Shown in pieces: positions 1 through 10,701 of a stretch of DNA of 64,000 bases. A program made the position numbers and the translations under genes. The stretch covers positions 25,234,001-25,298,000 of the forward strand of contig OX377202.1 in NCBI GenBank assembly GCA_947396885.1, read 5' to 3'. The stretch is from Heligmosomoides polygyrus polygyrus. Its lineage: Eukaryota > Nematoda > Chromadorea > Rhabditida > Heligmosomidae. Each line of letters starts with the position of its first letter. The first letter of the stretch is position 1. A model generated the notes under the pieces. It was not told the origin of the DNA. It saw nothing but the letters and a program-made list of their open reading frames with translations, and made no database searches.

Positions 1-703
1 TAATGAAGTGAGCAAGGTAACAGCTTGTGAGAAAAATCGCTCGACAGTTTGGGAGTGATGTTGCCCATTTAAAAGAGTGGAAACCAAACATCTAAATGGA
101 GGAGGTGAAGAGAGCAGATGTTAAACAACAGCGTCCGGCTGAAACCACAGAATCTTTGCATACCGTTGTTCGTTCTTTGGAGGATATTCAGATGCAGACA
201 GCAACGTGCGTCAGCAGATGTTGACGAAGCTCCTAGAACAGTCATCCGTGGCAAATTCCACACTGAACCGCTACATAGAACAGAATATACGAGATGGATG
301 CCATGGGAGAGGAAACGCGGAAACAGACGAGCAGCGGTGGAAGAACGTGGAGCGGTCAGAATGAAAAGAAAAAAGGAAACAAATAATTGAATGAAAACAA
401 GAGAGGAGCGTAGACAGGATCAAAGAAGACAGGGCAGGCAAATTCATAAATATGCGATGAGCAGGTGAAGGTTCGTTTCGCCACCTTCTTAAGACGAACA
501 TTTCTTTTATGCTACTCCCTTGGCTCTTCAGTGAACAAGAGGAACACGTAATAAGGCATCGTTTAACCCTACCAGGTATTATTATTTATTGTATTTTAAA
601 GATATTTTTACTTTTTTTGTTTTTGTTTTACTTCTCAAATTTATAAATTCCAACTTTCAGCTTATCTAGAAAATTTTTATTCGTTTAATAATTAAATTAA
701 ACT
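1..703. other. Unassigned stretch
   Basis: I recognise no gene or repeat here. Short ORFs on both strands lack family motifs. The last 120 bases are AT-rich and abut the RTE insertion point. Confidence 0.4.
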
Positions 704-1783
704 AAGCTTGTTTGTTCACAGTGGAAGTGAATGCGTTATGGACGGCCCTCCAAGAACAAGGAGCTAATCATCAGCTTATAGAACTGCTTCGTGAAATCTA
801 CTCAAAGGCGCAGTCTGCAATTCGTCTCGGAGGAGCAGATGTTCCAATAAGAGTTTGTCGAGGAGTCCGCCAAGGTGATACAATTTCACCAAAACTATTC
901 ACCTCTACGTTGGAGCATATTTTTCGAAAACTTACTTGGGATGGTTATGGAATATCAGTTAATGGAACTTGGCTCACCAACCTTCGCTTTGCTGACGACG
1001 TTGTTCTAATTGCGAAAACCGAGGAAGAACTGCAAACCATGATCAACGAACTAGATCAAATCTCGCTTAGTTGTGGTTTGAAAATAAGTGCCTCAAAAAC
1101 AAAGATAATGGCGACATCTGACACATCCATCACCCTAAGGGGAAAAAACGTCGACAATGTGAAGTCTATCACATACCTGGGACAAGATATCTCCCTCACT
1201 CGAGATTCCTCCAAAGAAATCACTCGAAGGATTCGTGCAGGCTGGAGCAACTTCTGTCGATATGCAAACTTTTTAACATCGAGGACGGTCGAAATGAAGT
1301 GGAAACGACGTCTTTTTAATATGTGCATATTGCCGTCAATGCTGTATGGAGCCGAGACCTGGACTCTATCAAAGTTAGCCAAGGATAAACTTGCAGCAGC
1401 ACAAAGACGCATGGAACGTCAAATGGTTGGAGTGAGTCTTCGAGATAGAAAGCGAAACGTGTGGCTGCGAGGAATTACTAAAGTCAAAGATGTGGTTGAC
1501 TGTGCCATGGTAAGAAAGTGGACTTATTGCTGGAAGATCTCTAATACTGTTGATAATAAGTGGTCTCGTCAGATTATGGAGTGGTGTCCGCCTTCCAAAC
1601 GAACAGTGGGACGACCTAAATCTAGATGGCGAGATGTATTCCAAAAAGCCTTGGGAACATGCAATTGGCAAGAAGTAGCAAGAACGAAAACGAAACGCGA
1701 ATGGATCGATCTAATGAGATGCCGCATATTGTAAAATATTGAAAGGCATATAAATAAATAAATAAATAAATAAAGCTTGTTTG
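704..1783 (+). mobile_element. 5'-truncated RTE LINE insertion with target duplication
   Basis: The 11-base word AAGCTTGTTTG occurs at 704-714 and again at 1773-1783. It brackets an RT fragment that ends in a (TAAA)n tail at about 1751-1772. This is the expected product of target-primed reverse transcription: truncation at the 5' end, a simple-repeat tail and a flanking duplication. The inserted body is 715-1772. Confidence 0.85.
715..1734 (+). pseudogene. RTE-clade reverse transcriptase, C-terminal part
   Basis: An open frame of about 340 codons encodes the RT core and C-terminal region of an RTE-type non-LTR retrotransposon. GVRQGDTISPKLF lies near residue 51 and the catalytic FADD motif at residues 93-96. 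The conserved GAETWTL segment and the basic C-terminus with GRPKSRWRD follow. The apurinic endonuclease and the first catalytic Asp of the RT (the AFDS block) are missing, because the copy is truncated just before the frame begins. The first codon of the open frame is TTG and belongs to the target duplication, so there is no native start. The remaining frame has no stop and reads to TAA at 1732-1734, which suggests a fairly young insertion. It cannot be active alone. Confidence 0.85.
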
Positions 1784-2683
1784 CATAATTTTTTAAAACT
1801 TTAAACAGATCCGTTTCGCCACTACTTCAAAGGAGCCCACTGTATTATAGTCTCCCAGGTGGCTCACAATGAAGCGGGGATACACTGCGTATAAAGAGGA
1901 ATGAACAAAAATTGAGGTATAAATTAAAAAAGAAGCACAAAGGGGTAATCTCATGGTCATCGCCCAGCAGGCACCAAGAAACAGTCCCTAAAAATGTAAA
2001 AATTGGTATTCGATCTATGATTCACAAACAGTCTATCCTAATCAAAAGAACGAAGCTAGCATGGGGAAAACGAGAAGGAGCGGAGAAGGCTGAAACATTA
2101 AGAAGGGGTAGGCCATTAAGATAAGTGTTGGCTGGGAAGAAGGAGAAGAGGGGAAATGGTTTATTTATTTGTTTGTCAGGTTTCTACAGATTGTTTGAAA
2201 CGCCTCGGAAATGTGAAAAAGCTCGAAAAGTGGGAGCCCACGATTCGAGTGGAAAATTGTCGAAATCTGTTCTTTTTTGCTTCTACTGATCAAAACGACT
2301 CGTTTTTTAAGTCGAATCGTCAGACGTAATGAAAAATGGGTTCTGTACAATAACAAAAGACAATCATACAGAAAGAGGATGCCGACGATCTCACTTCCCA
2401 GAACCAATTACATCCTACCAAAGCGCAGTGCGAAAAGCGTGCTGATTCGAATGGTGCTTACTTCGACTGAATCTGGTGAGTATGAAGAAAGTTATGATCG
2501 TTTAAGGTAAGCCAGTCAAATTTGCCAGAACGTTCTGGCCAACCTAGTAGAAGGGTTTTAAATTTATTCTTAACTGTAAACTTTCCGAAGGTGCAATAAA
2601 TTCTGAATCGGTCATTTGGACGGAGAATGAGGTGTGAGCGCAATCCTTTGATTTTGTTTTTTTTCTGGCACCACTGAAGTACT
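1784..2683. other. Unassigned stretch
   Basis: No gene recognised. Several 70-90 codon ORFs overlap on opposite strands without recognisable motifs. Confidence 0.35.
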
Positions 2684-2964
2684 AAAAGGATAAAAGGGTA
2701 AAGGGCGGCGTTACTCAATCCCTTTTAGGATGCGCTACGCATTCTACTTCTACGAGATGTCGTGGAGGCGATTTGAATGCGTATTTGACCAAACAATGAC
2801 TTGCGGTGGCCAGCCGATCAACAAGTCAGCGCTTTATCCTTCCCAGACAAGACTGGTACCAATTCATCGACCCCGGAAGGACGGAAGGCTTGGTTGGCCT
2901 GGGCGGGAAACCCGAATCAGGAAGCTGGTATCGGGTTCAGCGACAGTCGGCGCCTCCTCCGACT
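2684..2964 (-). repeat. tRNA-derived SINE, copy A (tRNA head lost)
   Basis: This matches the SINE family best seen at 25104-25401, in reverse. On the plus strand it begins with the tail repeat (AAAGGATAAAAGGG) and the block GGCGTTACTCAATCCC. It runs through the body to GGCGCCTCCTCCGACT, where similarity stops just before the pol III A-box region. The tRNA 5' end is therefore truncated. Confidence 0.8.
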
Positions 2965-3110
2965 TCCTTCGCTATTTTGTCCTACCAAGCTCGGGCTCCG
3001 TTCCGGTCCCATGCGGAAAATGAAGGGAAGCAGCATGCTGGGTGTGATCGGACCTATCCTTCTATTGCCTCATTCGTACAGTACCGCGCATGTCTTTTGG
3101 TCAATTCCCG

Positions 3111-3146
3111 AAAAAGCCGCTTTGGAGCGTTCCAAAGCGGCTTTTT
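3111..3146. repeat. Subterminal perfect hairpin, left arm
   Basis: AAAAAGCCGCTTTGGA pairs perfectly with TCCAAAGCGGCTTTTT across a 4-base loop. It lies 32 bases inside the left end of the foldback element. Confidence 0.85.
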
Positions 3147-4459
3147 TAAATATCTTTCTTTAAAATCAAGCACTTGTAAAAAGAAACATATATTTGAGCT
3201 CAGCAGGCCGAGCTCTATCTTTTGACATATAAATCAATGGATTTGAACAATGCATATAGGCCGGACATAATCAATAGAGTGGGCGCGAGAACCTTAGAGT
3301 GAACGTTTCGGGAGTTTTATTGGAAATTCTAGCCGTCCTACTTAGCAAATGCTTTAAGCCTGTCCAGCTTGCCTTTGGAGTGCGCCGTAAACAATGCATA
3401 CAGAATCGATCCTACCAATCGAGTCGGCGCGACCACTCGCGGAGTGAGGACGAGTGGGCGCGAGAACCTGTAGAGTGACCGTTTCGGGGGTTTTAGCGAA
3501 ATTCCCAGTCGTTCTACTTAGGAAATGTTTTAAGCCTGTCCAGCTTGCCTTTGGAGTGCGCCGTAAACAATGCATATAGAATCGAACCTATCAATCGAGT
3601 GGGCGCAAGAGTCTTTAAAGTGACCGTTTCGGGAGTTTTATTGGAAATTCCAGCCGCCCTACTTAGAAATTGCCTTAGGACTGTCCAGATTGCCTTTCGA
3701 GCGCGCCGTAAACATTGCATACAGAATCGAACTTATCAATCGAGTAGGCGCAACCAATCGCAAATTGCACGCGCGAGTGTGTTCGGAGCGCAATAACTCT
3801 GTAGAGATCGGATCGTTCCGGCTGCAGCTCGTGGATTTTGTAGGCAGTGCAAAGCTTCAATAGTCCGTGAAAGTGCAGCTGAGGAGTTGTGAACATGTTA
3901 TCGTAAAGTACCTTAAGCATTCTGCTTGTCCATGCATTTGTAGGCCGGTATCTCTCCGCGTCTTCCCGCGGGGGTCGACTGAAATTGGAAGAAATCGTGT
4001 CACACAAGGCTAACCTGCATTTTCGCGCCGCTATAATTTCGCTTGTTTATAAGCTATAACGGTGCACTTTCACTGACTATTAAAGGTTTGCACTGCCTAC
4101 AAAATCCACAAGCCGCAGCCGGAAAGATTCGATCTCGCTCCGAACATACTCGCGCGTACAATTTGCGATTGGTTGCGCCTACTCGATTGATAGGTTCGAT
4201 TCTCTATGCATTGTTTACGGCGCACTTGAAAGGCAAGCTAGACAGGCTAAGAGCATTTCCTAAGTAGAACGGACGGGAATTTCGATAAAACTTCTCAAAC
4301 GGTCACTCTACAGGTTCTCGCGCCCACTCGATTGATTATGTCCGGCCTATATGCATTGTTCATCTCTATTGATTTATATATAGGAAGGTAGAGCTTGGCC
4401 TGCTGAGCTCAAATATATGTTTCTTTACCCAAGTGCTTGATTTTAAAGAAAGGTATTTA

Positions 4460-4495
4460 AAAAAGCCGCTTTGGAACGCTCCAAAGCGGCTTTTT
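4460..4495. repeat. Subterminal perfect hairpin, right arm
   Basis: The same 16-bp stem as at 3111-3146 sits 32 bases inside the right end, with a different 4-base loop. Preservation of the perfect stem at both ends suggests a functional subterminal structure or recent arm exchange. Confidence 0.85.
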
Positions 4496-4787
4496 CGGGA
4501 ATTGACCAAAAGACATGCGCGGTACTGTAGTTGCACCCAGCAACTGTGCGACATTGAATTAGATCCGTGTAGAGGTTTTTCATGCGAGCGCGGGCCACAA
4601 AAATGTTTACAGTCAGCATTATGTCGAGCACAGTGGAAGACTCACGGTAGTCGTTATAAGGGTCCGTGTACTGGGAGATTTGCTTTATCACGAACGAGAG
4701 AAGATGTGAAGACAAATTCAGACTATCTAGAGCAATGCACTCCATCTATATTATGTTTTAAGCCTAGAGCAGCTGGTATAGATGCTA

Positions 4788-5095
4788 CATACTGTTACAG
4801 GATGTTTTTTGTGATCAGAACTCTGGCGCCGTGCCGGACTTGTACCTGCAATCCTCTGCTTTGCGGACAGGATTACAGCAACAACGCTGTTTGATTTCAC
4901 GCGGCATTCTCATGCGAGAGTGCTGATAAGCCATTTGCAACGAGGATATCGCGAATTTGGCACGCGATTTAGTAGCGCTAGTGGGCTAATATCCTGCCCG
5001 AAGGTAGGGAGTGCGGGTTCAAGTCGTTCATTAATCCACCCCCTGGCGGCGACAAGTTTGATTGCAGTAAAAGGCCTTGCAACATCCGGTTAAAC
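4788..5095. mobile_element. tRNA-Asp-like foldback element, copy 2 (degenerate)
   Basis: The left part (CTGTTACAGGATG, then GTGATCAGAACTCT) and the right part (GGAGTGCGGGTTCAAGTC, then CAAGTTTGATTGCAG) match the two arms of the cleaner copy at 8231-8528. The right part contains a B-box-like GGTTCAAGTC. The centre holds the hammerhead-like motif described separately. Confidence 0.6.
4900..4953 (+). ncRNA. Degenerate hammerhead-ribozyme-like motif
   Basis: The layout is that of a type I hammerhead. CGCG (4900-4903) can pair with CGCG (4950-4953) as stem III. CATTCTC (4905-4911) pairs with GAGAGTG (4916-4922) as a stem I hairpin. CTGATAA follows at 4923-4929 where the core CUGAUGA is expected. 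The GAAA core and a stable stem II are not preserved, and the site before stem I reads GGC rather than GUC. It is most likely an inactive remnant. Confidence 0.35.
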
Positions 5096-5193
5096 TGTAT
5101 TGTTGTTGATCACAGATAAGTACCCATATTTTTACCCACACATATTTGACATATTTACATACGTACATGACATTCGTACGTACCAGATATCTC

Positions 5194-6555
5194 TAACAAG
5201 GGAAAGGTCTGAAGCGTATGTCTGGACGGGGAGAGCCTCTCATATAGGGAGAATCTTCACCCCTAAATTAGTATGAAAATATGTTTATTTTTGCCAAGTC
5301 GTTAAAGCCAACGAGTAGGAGGGCACAATGGATTCGGCACATCACGAGTTTGAGGGCCTTGTGCAGGTACTCGCGATGCCGGTACCTGCAAGTGGCCGGA
5401 GCGCAGTGGAAGTGCGGTTGTTTCGTGCGAGGAAGGTTGGGGGATTGATCCTTGTACGCTGCTGCATTTTTGCATTGTAACTGAATGGATGAGATTTAGA
5501 AGATCCTGACGTCTTTACCATATTTAGACGTTTTCTGCGCATTTTCCAGCTGGACGCTGTACAGAGCACCTTTCTTGCGACTTGTTTATTACTGACCGGT
5601 TTTCTAACCACAAGACAATGAGAAAGCTATCCAACATAATGATGTATAAACGCTCAAAAACCAGTGATAGATAGGCACAAAGTCCATGAAACAGCATTGG
5701 TCACAATGCGGACAGCGTATAAAGCCCACGGGCTCCACTGCCCACTGCTGCCCACTGCTTGGTTGCCTGTAGACGTCCATTAGTTCATCTTGCGGCTCCC
5801 AATTTTCTTATTGTTCTTCCACCACTTCCATCTGTTCGCCTTCGTCAGCTTCAAGAAGACGTGCTTCGAAGTCCTTGACTATGCTGGCCATCCGTTCGAC
5901 CAGCTTGATTTCTTTCCTCGAAGATTCCTTGTCTAAAGGCGGGCCACACTTCAGCGTGAGCAGGTGGATCACCACTCGAGCATTCGCGGACATTGATGGT
6001 GTTAGCTTCTAGAAAACCTTCAGCAGACCTCTGATTTCCAGGTGACAGACAGACATGAGGGAAAGAGTGTATCGATGCCGTTTAGCTTAATTTGCGGAAT
6101 CCGCACACCTCGTTTCTCATTTGAACCACCTCCGACGTCACATTCTGGTCTCTTTTGAAAATCCAAGCAGTATGTTTTTTCTTAGGTTTAGCACTCAGCT
6201 GGGAAATTACGCAAAAAACGTCTGAAAATTGTATAGACGTCAGAATCCCCCAAATTTCAACCAGTCACTTGAAATGCAAAAACGCAGCAGCACAGAGGAA
6301 TCAGACCCCCGACCTTCCCCGCACGAAGCAACTGCACTTCCACCGTGCTCCGAACCGCTTGCCGGTAGGGGCATCGCGGGCGTACAAGACCCCCAAACTC
6401 GAGATGCGCCGTATCCCATTGTGACCGCCTACTCCTTGAGTTTAGCGACTTGGCAAAAAATAAACACATTTTCAAACCAATTGAGGGGTGAAGATTCTCC
6501 CTATATGACTCGCTCCCCCCCGTTCAGACATACGCTTCAGACCCTTCCCTTCTAA
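5194..6555. mobile_element. Tc4/Tc5-like long-TIR element (TAA duplication)
   Basis: The element starts CAAGGGAAAGGTCTGAAGCG at 5197 and ends with the inverse at 6552. TAA flanks it on both sides (5194-5196 and 6553-6555), so the pre-insertion target was CTAAG. A TNA duplication at CTNAG is the known target preference of C. elegans Tc4 and Tc5. The inverted arms extend about 330 bp (roughly 5197-5520 and 6225-6552), with diverged stretches. The middle (5600-6190) shows no recognisable transposase, so this is a non-autonomous copy. Confidence 0.75.
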
Positions 6556-6687
6556 GGACAGAACTTCGTTAATAAAGTTGCTTTATACCTCCCAACTCTC
6601 CTCGTGATCACGTATCTTATTGTTGCAGCCATATTTAGTCATAGAATGTGATTTTAGATAAATCTGTGCGAAAAATGTTATAAAAAG
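6556..6687. other. Unassigned stretch
   Basis: No feature recognised. Confidence 0.3.
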
Positions 6688-6773
6688 CCAGCTCCGGCTA
6701 GGACGCAACTCCCGTTATAACGCGAATTTTCTCCGGTCACTTCAAACGCGTTATAACGAGAGGGGACTGTATT
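6688..6773 (-). repeat. Solo end of a pogo/Tigger-like element
   Basis: On the minus strand it begins CAGTCCCCTCTCGTTATAAC next to TA and continues for about 85 bp with close similarity to the left end of the element at 12770. No partner end is visible nearby, so the copy is truncated. Confidence 0.6.
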
Positions 6774-8230
6774 TACCATTTTCACGTCACATTGGAGACT
6801 CTTCTAGACTAATCTAAGCCATTTGAAACCATAGCAAACTCGTCCAAATCGAAATGACTCTTAAGGAGCTTAAACTACAGACCGTGTTGTAATGGTTCGA
6901 ACAATTTTTATTAACTTTGCTCAAGGAAATTTTGGAAGAACTTTTTTTAAAATTTTTTTGTTCACTTGCCCCAAGATGTACAATAATTTTACGAAAATTT
7001 CATTCTTTAAGAAAAAATAATGAGTTAAGTTTTATTTTAAAATGCGAAAAAGCGACAATGATATGGTTCACTATAATCCTGAATCGTGCCATGCACTCGA
7101 AAAGTAAGTCGCAATGTCTATTTGATTGATAATGTAAATACTGCCTAGATACATTATCAAAGTAAGGATAAGTGTGTTTTTTTACAATTGTTTATGGTGC
7201 ACTGTTTGCAGGTATGAAACTGCATGCAAACAGCAAATTTGATATCAATCGAATAAAATTCACGAAGTTTCGGACAAGGGCATGCGTGATCTCTGATTCA
7301 GTAATAAAACATAGCCGCCTCCACGCTCTTTAATACAAACTGTAAAATCATTATTCCTCTGCAAAAAATAAAATTTTCATAAAATTTCAAACTATGTGTT
7401 CACTCATAAGATAGCGAATTGAAACTTCAGAGAAAGCTATACCAACATTTTCTTCAAACAAAACATTCTAACCTTTTTCGAGAGTTTTTAATCAAATGTA
7501 AAAGCTTATTTCGATTGGAAGAGATCAATTTGATTTTAAACGTCTTCGGCTAGCTTAGAAGACGTGAAAAGTGTCCAATTTGTTTTAAAAGACTCCAATT
7601 CGACGTGAAAATAGTAAACATAGCTAGCACTTTTGCCACTAGAGCAGAGCCATCCTATAAAGCACTACATAGTGAGGGATGCTCCCCATTTCACCGCGTT
7701 TTCCGCTTTCAGGAATTTTGCAGCTGGCAAGGTTCATACAGGTTAGTGGTGCGCCAGCGAGAGCCGATTTCATGCAAAGCACTATCATGTAGTTGAACAT
7801 CATTGTTCGTGTGATGAACATTGTCGTTCGTCTGAATAACTGCTTCATAGTATTTTGGTGTTATTGGTACAAACTTCTACGTTCCCTGTTCGTCTTCTGC
7901 TTTTGTTTAACGTTCGCCTTATACGCCTTAATTAGCCAATAAAATAGTGGGAAGAGGACGTCTGCCTTGAATGGCTGACTAACACTGCGATATTTTTAAT
8001 ACTATTTTCTGTAATTCTACCACTGAAAGGCGACAATTATACTAGAAAGCTTGAAACTGCGTGAGGCGCAAAGCTCAGAAGAAACCGTAAGAGAATTGCC
8101 CCAATAACACTCTCTGTTCTTCAAGAAATAGGAGCGAATCTATGAAAGGTAACTGCATTATTACTGAATCCAATTACTTGTGATTCAAATCAGTTTCTTT
8201 AAGCCTCAATTGGCTGGTACCGAGGATGTA
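6774..8230. other. Unassigned stretch
   Basis: AT-rich with no recognisable coding motif. Small ORFs (for example 7605-7796) have no family features. Confidence 0.35.
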
Positions 8231-8348
8231 GGCTGTTACAACGATGTTTTGTTGCGATCAAAACTTCTAGCGGGCGGGACTCGAACCCGCACTTTCCTTT
8301 GACCGGGACCTACAGCTTAACTGGTTTCATGCTGATATCAGCTGCCGG

Positions 8349-8403
8349 CTCATCCCGACATACGGGTGAGTGCTGATGAGTCCCACGACGTGTGGATGTT
8401 GCG
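8349..8403 (+). ncRNA. Hammerhead-like core in foldback spacer
   Basis: CTCATCCCG pairs with CGGGTGAG (one bulge) as a possible stem I and is followed by CTGATGA at 8373-8379 and then GTCCCAC. That exact core-plus-stem II start is characteristic of type I hammerheads. A partial stem II follows. The expected GAAA is replaced (sequence GTTG), so self-cleavage is unlikely. Confidence 0.35.
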
Positions 8404-8423
8404 TTCGACCAAACAGCGCCGGT

Positions 8424-8494
8424 GGTGTAATGGCGTAGAGCATTCCCGCCCGGTCAGAGGGAAGTGCGGGTTCGAGTCCCGCCTGGCGGTAAAA
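8424..8494 (+). pseudogene. tRNA-Asp-like sequence
   Basis: A perfect B box (GGTTCGAGTCC) sits in an intact T arm (GCGGG/CCCGC). The anticodon-side sequence CCCGCCCGGTCAGAGGG resembles tRNA-Asp(GTC). The acceptor stem pairs only partly and the anticodon loop is too long, so I call it a tRNA-derived relic within the foldback arm, not a functional tRNA gene. Confidence 0.5.
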
Positions 8495-8528
8495 GTTTTG
8501 ATCGCAACAAAACATCGTTGTAACAACC

Positions 8529-9178
8529 AATTACTTGTTTTCTATAGGTATGCAAAGGGAAAACACTGACCTGCTTTGTACCCTTCACCTCGTGTCTATG
8601 ACACGGAAAGGCTACTATGATGCATCCTTTATAGGACGTAGTTGTGCTCTGTGTAGACAACTGTGATGGGGATACTTGCTTGTCTTCTCTTTACTGAGGC
8701 AAAGGCGCTTCTGTCCATGTACAACGCTTCCGCCGTTCAGATCTTCTATTGGGATGCCCTTTTGGTAAGACCTTCAATCTTCAATCACATTTTATTGAGG
8801 CTCTTCGATGAACCTCTTTGGGCCTAGAAATATATCATCTTGCTGCACTTTATTCTTGCCATTGGTAGCTTTAAGCGACTGCAAGCGGACCAAACAAATG
8901 AGCCTGTACAATAAAGCCTTAAAGCAGCAGATTTAGTTCCCAAGGGATGATAACTGACAGAACAACAGGCATAGTTCAGCGCGATATTGCCTGTAGCAAA
9001 TAGGATAATAGGTAGTCATAGTGGTAATGATGTTCGTAATCACTCTACATAATAAAAAAAACGTTTGAGTACCTCGAATATAGGGATTTTAATAGTAAGT
9101 CTGGCAAGTCGAAAGAGCTTCAATTATTCAAGGAGCGCTCCTCCACATGAGGCTGTAGGGTAGTCTCACGTTTCGACA
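8529..9178. other. Unassigned stretch
   Basis: No gene recognised. It ends in a (TAAA)n run at 9179-9200 that resembles a LINE 3' tail. Confidence 0.35.
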
Positions 9179-9199
9179 AATAAATAAATAAATAAATAA

Positions 9200-9490
9200 A
9201 AGGATAGAATCCAGGACGGCGTTACTCAACCCCTTTCGGATGCGCCACGCATTCTGTATACGTCTACGGGATGTCGTCGATGCGATTTTGAAATTGGCCA
9301 TACAACGACTTGCGGTGGTCAGCCGACGAACAAGTCAGCGCTTTATCCTTTCCAGAAAGGTTAGCTACCAATTCACCGACGCCGAAGGGATGGAAAGCAT
9401 GGTTGGCCTGGGAGAAAAATCCCAACCTATAGCCTGGTATCGGGTGCAGGCGACAGCCAGCACCTCCTCTAACTGCGATACACGTGCCAT
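9200..9490 (-). repeat. tRNA-derived SINE, copy B
   Basis: Reverse-oriented copy with GACGGCGTTACTCAACCCC at the tail side and CACCTCCTCTAACTGCG near the tRNA side. It sits between TAAA-rich runs on both sides, so it probably inserted into a pre-existing (TAAA)n LINE tail. It is more diverged than the copies at 25104 and 26054. Confidence 0.75.
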
Positions 9491-10701
9491 AAATAATAAA
9501 TAAATATGGTACTAAAGAGCAGGTGCCTGACGCACAGCAGCAAAGTATCTTAAGACTGGTAAATTAGATCAGCCTGACCCTGTAGTTCCTTCCCCCGACG
9601 CATTCTGACGAGGAGGAGAGCACAGAAATTGTGCGCAGTAGTGCACGATATCCTTCACACCATTCGCATATTTGTAAAGTAGCTGTTGACTAATACAGAT
9701 GGAACAGATTGGTTTTTGAAGGAATTACGACGACTTTTCATTTCCCTGAGAGGGTAGGGATTAAAGGGAGATATCGTACTATTCATATTACTCGAGAAGT
9801 TCTGTGAGTCAGTTCGGCACACTGGAAGAATGACTGTTGATGCATGATGACGTCTGAGGCTTGGACCGGTGCTGACTTTCTCCTTTTTTATTTTCCCTAA
9901 AAACGAGAAAAGCAGGTCAATCTTTCCGGGTCAGAATTGCTGTCGCCGTGTTGAGATTAAAAAATAAGCAAGTCTAGAACGTAACGTCCAACCTAATTTT
10001 TCTGCACAAATTCTATGGAATTTGTCTAAATATTTGTGCCAAGAAATCCAGCATATTGAAGCGAAACGTAAGCCATACGAGCACACAAAAGATGCTTGAA
10101 TACCGCTATCTGTGTGCAAGTTATAGCTGAAACGAGCAAGGGAGACAGGAGTTGCAGGAGGTACGTTCTGACGTACATTGTGGACCACATACATGTAAGA
10201 CAGCGAAGGCTGCAGGCACGGATGGGCTAGCGGCCAGGATAGCGGACTTCTAACTGAACGATGAAGGGTTCTATTCTCCTTTAAGCAGAGACCTTTGTAT
10301 TCTCCATTGGCGACCTGTCAAACTGTTTTCCTGTTTGACTTCAGTTTCATGTCTAATGTTACCCTACAATGACGCAATAGTCACTTCTCATTGTTAGGAG
10401 TGAACTTCCGTTGCTTAGTGCGAAAAATCGGAGGACGCCGCATGTGTTCGGGTTAATCACCACTGATTTCGAAGAAGTCGGCAGTCAGTGGAGGCCAAGG
10501 GAAGTTTACTTGAGTTACAAAGCTGTATGAAAATCATTTTTGACACTAAACAACATGTCATTGCTCTCCTTCTCATAATCGAAATTCTTCTGTGGCTCTG
10601 AAGTTTTGTAGAACTCAGATTCCTATTTATTCTGTGACGTCTCTGATTTGACATTTACATGTAATGTGGCAGCAGATTTCACATAAATGATCTATTCGGC
10701 T
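9491..10701. other. Unassigned stretch with a tRNA-Arg-like relic
   Basis: No coding feature recognised. At about 10208-10275 a sequence resembles a decayed tRNA-Arg(TCT): GACTTCTAACT where an anticodon loop would be, then GGGTTCTATTC as a weak B box. It could be a tRNA pseudogene or a SINE head. Confidence 0.3.

Larger units (their letters stand above)
3077..4529. mobile_element. Foldback DNA transposon with long inverted arms (TA target)
   Basis: The element runs from CAGTACCGCGCATGTC at 3079 to its inverse at 4527 and is flanked by TA at 3077-3078 and 4528-4529. The right arm (about 4045-4527) is an inverted copy of parts of the left (3079-3900). The left arm also carries about three degenerate direct repeats of 143-175 bp, marked by ACCGTTTCGGG near 3302, 3477 and 3620. 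I see no transposase. The TA duplication and CAG-type ends suggest non-autonomous mobilisation by a Tc1/mariner-superfamily enzyme. The short ORFs across it follow the repeats and are not genes. Confidence 0.8.
8231..8528. mobile_element. tRNA-Asp-like foldback element, copy 1
   Basis: The left arm (GTTACAACGATGTTTTGTTG, then GCGATCAAAACTT and a GGCGGGACTCGAACCCGC block) is repeated inverted at the right end (to about 8528). Each arm carries the T-arm of a tRNA-like sequence. The spacer (about 8315-8420) contains a stem-loop followed by CTGATGAGTCCCAC. No ORF. The family has further partial copies near 4788-5095, 13085-13212 with 14998-15120, 19515-19580 and 30735-30800. I do not recognise it as a described family. 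Confidence 0.7.

Noticed and set aside
3111..3146. A bacterial-type rho-independent terminator
   Set aside because: The hairpin plus T run looks like one, but it lies in a eukaryotic transposon arm, is repeated at the other end, and there is no bacterial gene context.
2801..3225. Overlapping ORFs of 97-139 codons
   Set aside because: They read across the SINE and into the foldback arm; the same frames recur in other SINE copies without conservation.
3279..3790. A CRISPR array from the spaced repeats
   Set aside because: Units are 143-175 bp, diverged and few, and lie inside a foldback transposon arm. No cas genes.
8424..8494. A functional tRNA-Asp gene
   Set aside because: The acceptor stem pairs poorly, the anticodon loop is too long, and the sequence is part of an inverted-repeat element.
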